Positions 62,549 through 64,000 of a stretch of DNA of 64,000 nucleotides are shown piece after piece; positions within the stretch are counted from its first letter, which is position 1; each line of letters begins with the position of its first letter. The position numbers were made by a program, and so were the translations under genes. The notes below the pieces were generated by a model. It did no database searches. It had not been told where the DNA came from and saw nothing but the letters and a program-made list of their open reading frames with translations. Where the stretch lies: NCBI RefSeq assembly GCF_020740795.1, contig NC_067294.1:6076001-6140000 (forward strand), given 5' to 3'. This stretch comes from Apus apus. Its lineage: Eukaryota; Chordata; Aves; Apodiformes; Apodidae.

Positions 62549-64000
62549 TGCTTCAGAATAGCTTGAGAGAAAGGATGCTGGTCCCTGAAAATGTTTGCGT
62601 GTCTGCTTTTGGTGGTTTGTTGGGTTGTTTGGTTTCCCTTCCTGGCTTTTTGGTCCTTTGAAGGAGGACGGGCTTTCTTAAAAGCTCTAGGCAAGGTGGG
62701 GGAGGCTGTGGTGAGAGCCGGGAGCAGCTCGGGTGCTTTGGCAAGTGGTGGGTACCCAGGAAAAGAGGCAGTGCCATACGTCAGGGCTGAGGAGAGCTGG
62801 CAGAGCTGTGTGGGGGTGATATTTCCTGACCATGTGCTGGGCTGCAGTATCTTCCTGTTAAGCAGTCTAACCTGTAGAAGGAAAAATAACCGGGGTGTTT
62901 CTGGTTATTTGCTACCACAGCAACTGGAGCTGCTTCCTGGGATGTCGGCTGGCCTTGGCTAACCCTTCACCTCACACTGAGCTGATAGGGAACAAGCTGA
63001 GCCCCTGCCAGGAAGACTGAGCCAAAGATGATGCCTTTCCTAGTGAGCTTCCGTTGCACGGGGATAGTGAGGGCATTTGTTTTAATGTGCACAGGACCCT
63101 GCTGTTGCATTGACCTTTTTATAAAAGAGGAATCACCTGCCCCCTGTTGCTCAGGGGACAGATGCCTGGGGTCCCCCCAGCAGAGCTTATTTTGGACAGC
63201 TGTTGTGCTGGGTCACTGGTCTCATGTTAAATTTTGCAAAAGGCAGCGCTGCTGATTTATGAACTGGCAGATTGCAATGTGGTTTAGTCTATAAATAGCT
63301 GGGATGTGTGGGGGGAAGGATATTAATGCTGAGCGTGGCCCCATGCCAGTGCACTGACTGTATCTCTAGCTGCAAGGCATAGCGGGGAGGGTTTTAGGCA
63401 GCATTTAGGGATATGGCAGTGGGGAGGAAGTAACTTTCCTAGGGTGAAATGTATCTCTGGCTTCTTCACATCATAGACAGATTTGGGATGGGATGTAACA
63501 CGAACAAATGGAAAGCTATGGCCTTCTGGGAGCTGGCTGGCTCAGACCACTGTCTGCTCTCTTTCCCTCCTGCTCTCATTGGGCTTTCTGGACCAGCACC
63601 TGCTGGTGGGGAAGGTTCTGTGAACCAAAGTTCACAGGCCTTTCTCCTCCTTTGCAGGACTACCTGGGCTTTGCAAGGTGGGTTAGAAAATGCCCTTGCT
63701 TGGCGTGTCTTTCCTCCGGGGCAGGTGATCTGCTTGTCTGCTTTGCTCAGAAGCTGCGAGGGAAAAGCAGCTGTACGAGCTGCCTGGCTTTGGCTGGGCC
63801 TCCTGGGGATGGGCAGGGGAAGCCAGCCCATGTTTCTTCAGCCCAGAGGTGGTGACCACTGCAGCCAGGCCTGTTTCTGCTGGGGGTGGCTGCAGCCCCT
63901 CGAAGGAGCCCTGTAGCACGAAAAGCTCCTTTTATTCGCCTCACTCGTGGTTTCTCTCAGATGAGTGGGTCAGTTGTGCCAGGAACGTGGCTGCCCCAGC
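62549..64000. other. Unassigned DNA beyond ATOX1
   Basis: No exon or repeat is recognised after the CR1 fragment. A CTATAAATAG motif at 63289-63298 fits both a MEF2 site and a TATA box. By synteny the next gene outward should be G3BP1, whose first exon I do not see here. Confidence 0.5.

Noticed and set aside
1-64000. CRISPR arrays, bacterial operons, phage or retroviral genes, tRNA or rRNA genes
   Set aside because: None found. The window is vertebrate nuclear DNA, with no regularly spaced repeats, long gag/pol-type frames or cloverleaf sequences that I could recognise.

Overview
This is vertebrate, almost certainly bird, nuclear DNA. The evidence is multi-exon genes with GT-AG introns, CR1 retrotransposon 3' ends (one with the typical repeated ATTCTATG tail), CpG islands, microsatellites, and very short introns. 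No bacterial-style gene organisation, CRISPR array, tRNA or rRNA was seen. Species cannot be named from sequence alone.

Two protein-coding genes can be reconstructed base by base, both on the minus strand. SPARC (osteonectin, BM-40) has coding exons 2 to 10 at 32594-35747. Every splice junction is GT-AG and keeps frame, giving a 294-residue secreted calcium-binding matricellular protein. Its 3' UTR runs down to about 31.3 kb, and its untranslated first exon and promoter must lie above 35.76 kb. ATOX1, the cytosolic copper chaperone, has three coding exons between 59112 and 61752 encoding 71 residues. Its start codon sits in a strong CpG island at 61.5-62.1 kb. SPARC and ATOX1 are also same-strand neighbours in human (order FAT2, SPARC, ATOX1, G3BP1), so the block is conserved synteny; the two genes are not a functional operon.

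Layout: 1-28.8 kb is intergenic DNA on the SPARC 3' side (the FAT2 side, by synteny), with simple repeats, two fragments of an ancient CR1/L3-like repeat and a short CR1 tail. 28.84-29.12 kb is an orphan CpG island with a good minus-strand splice donor. 29.1-31.3 kb shows nothing firm. 31.3-35.8 kb is SPARC. 35.8-41.4 kb is SPARC intron 1 plus upstream DNA, with candidate promoter segments at 36.66-36.95, 40.0-40.2 and 41.1-41.35 kb. 41.4-59 kb is intergenic with one CR1. 59.1-61.9 kb is ATOX1. 62.1-64 kb holds one long CR1 3' fragment and otherwise unassigned DNA.

The many other open frames across the window (up to 351 codons, in the GC-rich ATOX1 promoter) lack domains, splice support or conserved motifs I recognise, and I treat them as chance. 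I found no undescribed system. The most checkable points are the NAGNAG acceptor in SPARC exon 3, which removes one or both N-terminal glutamines, the ATOX1 C-terminal extension, and the orphan CpG island.
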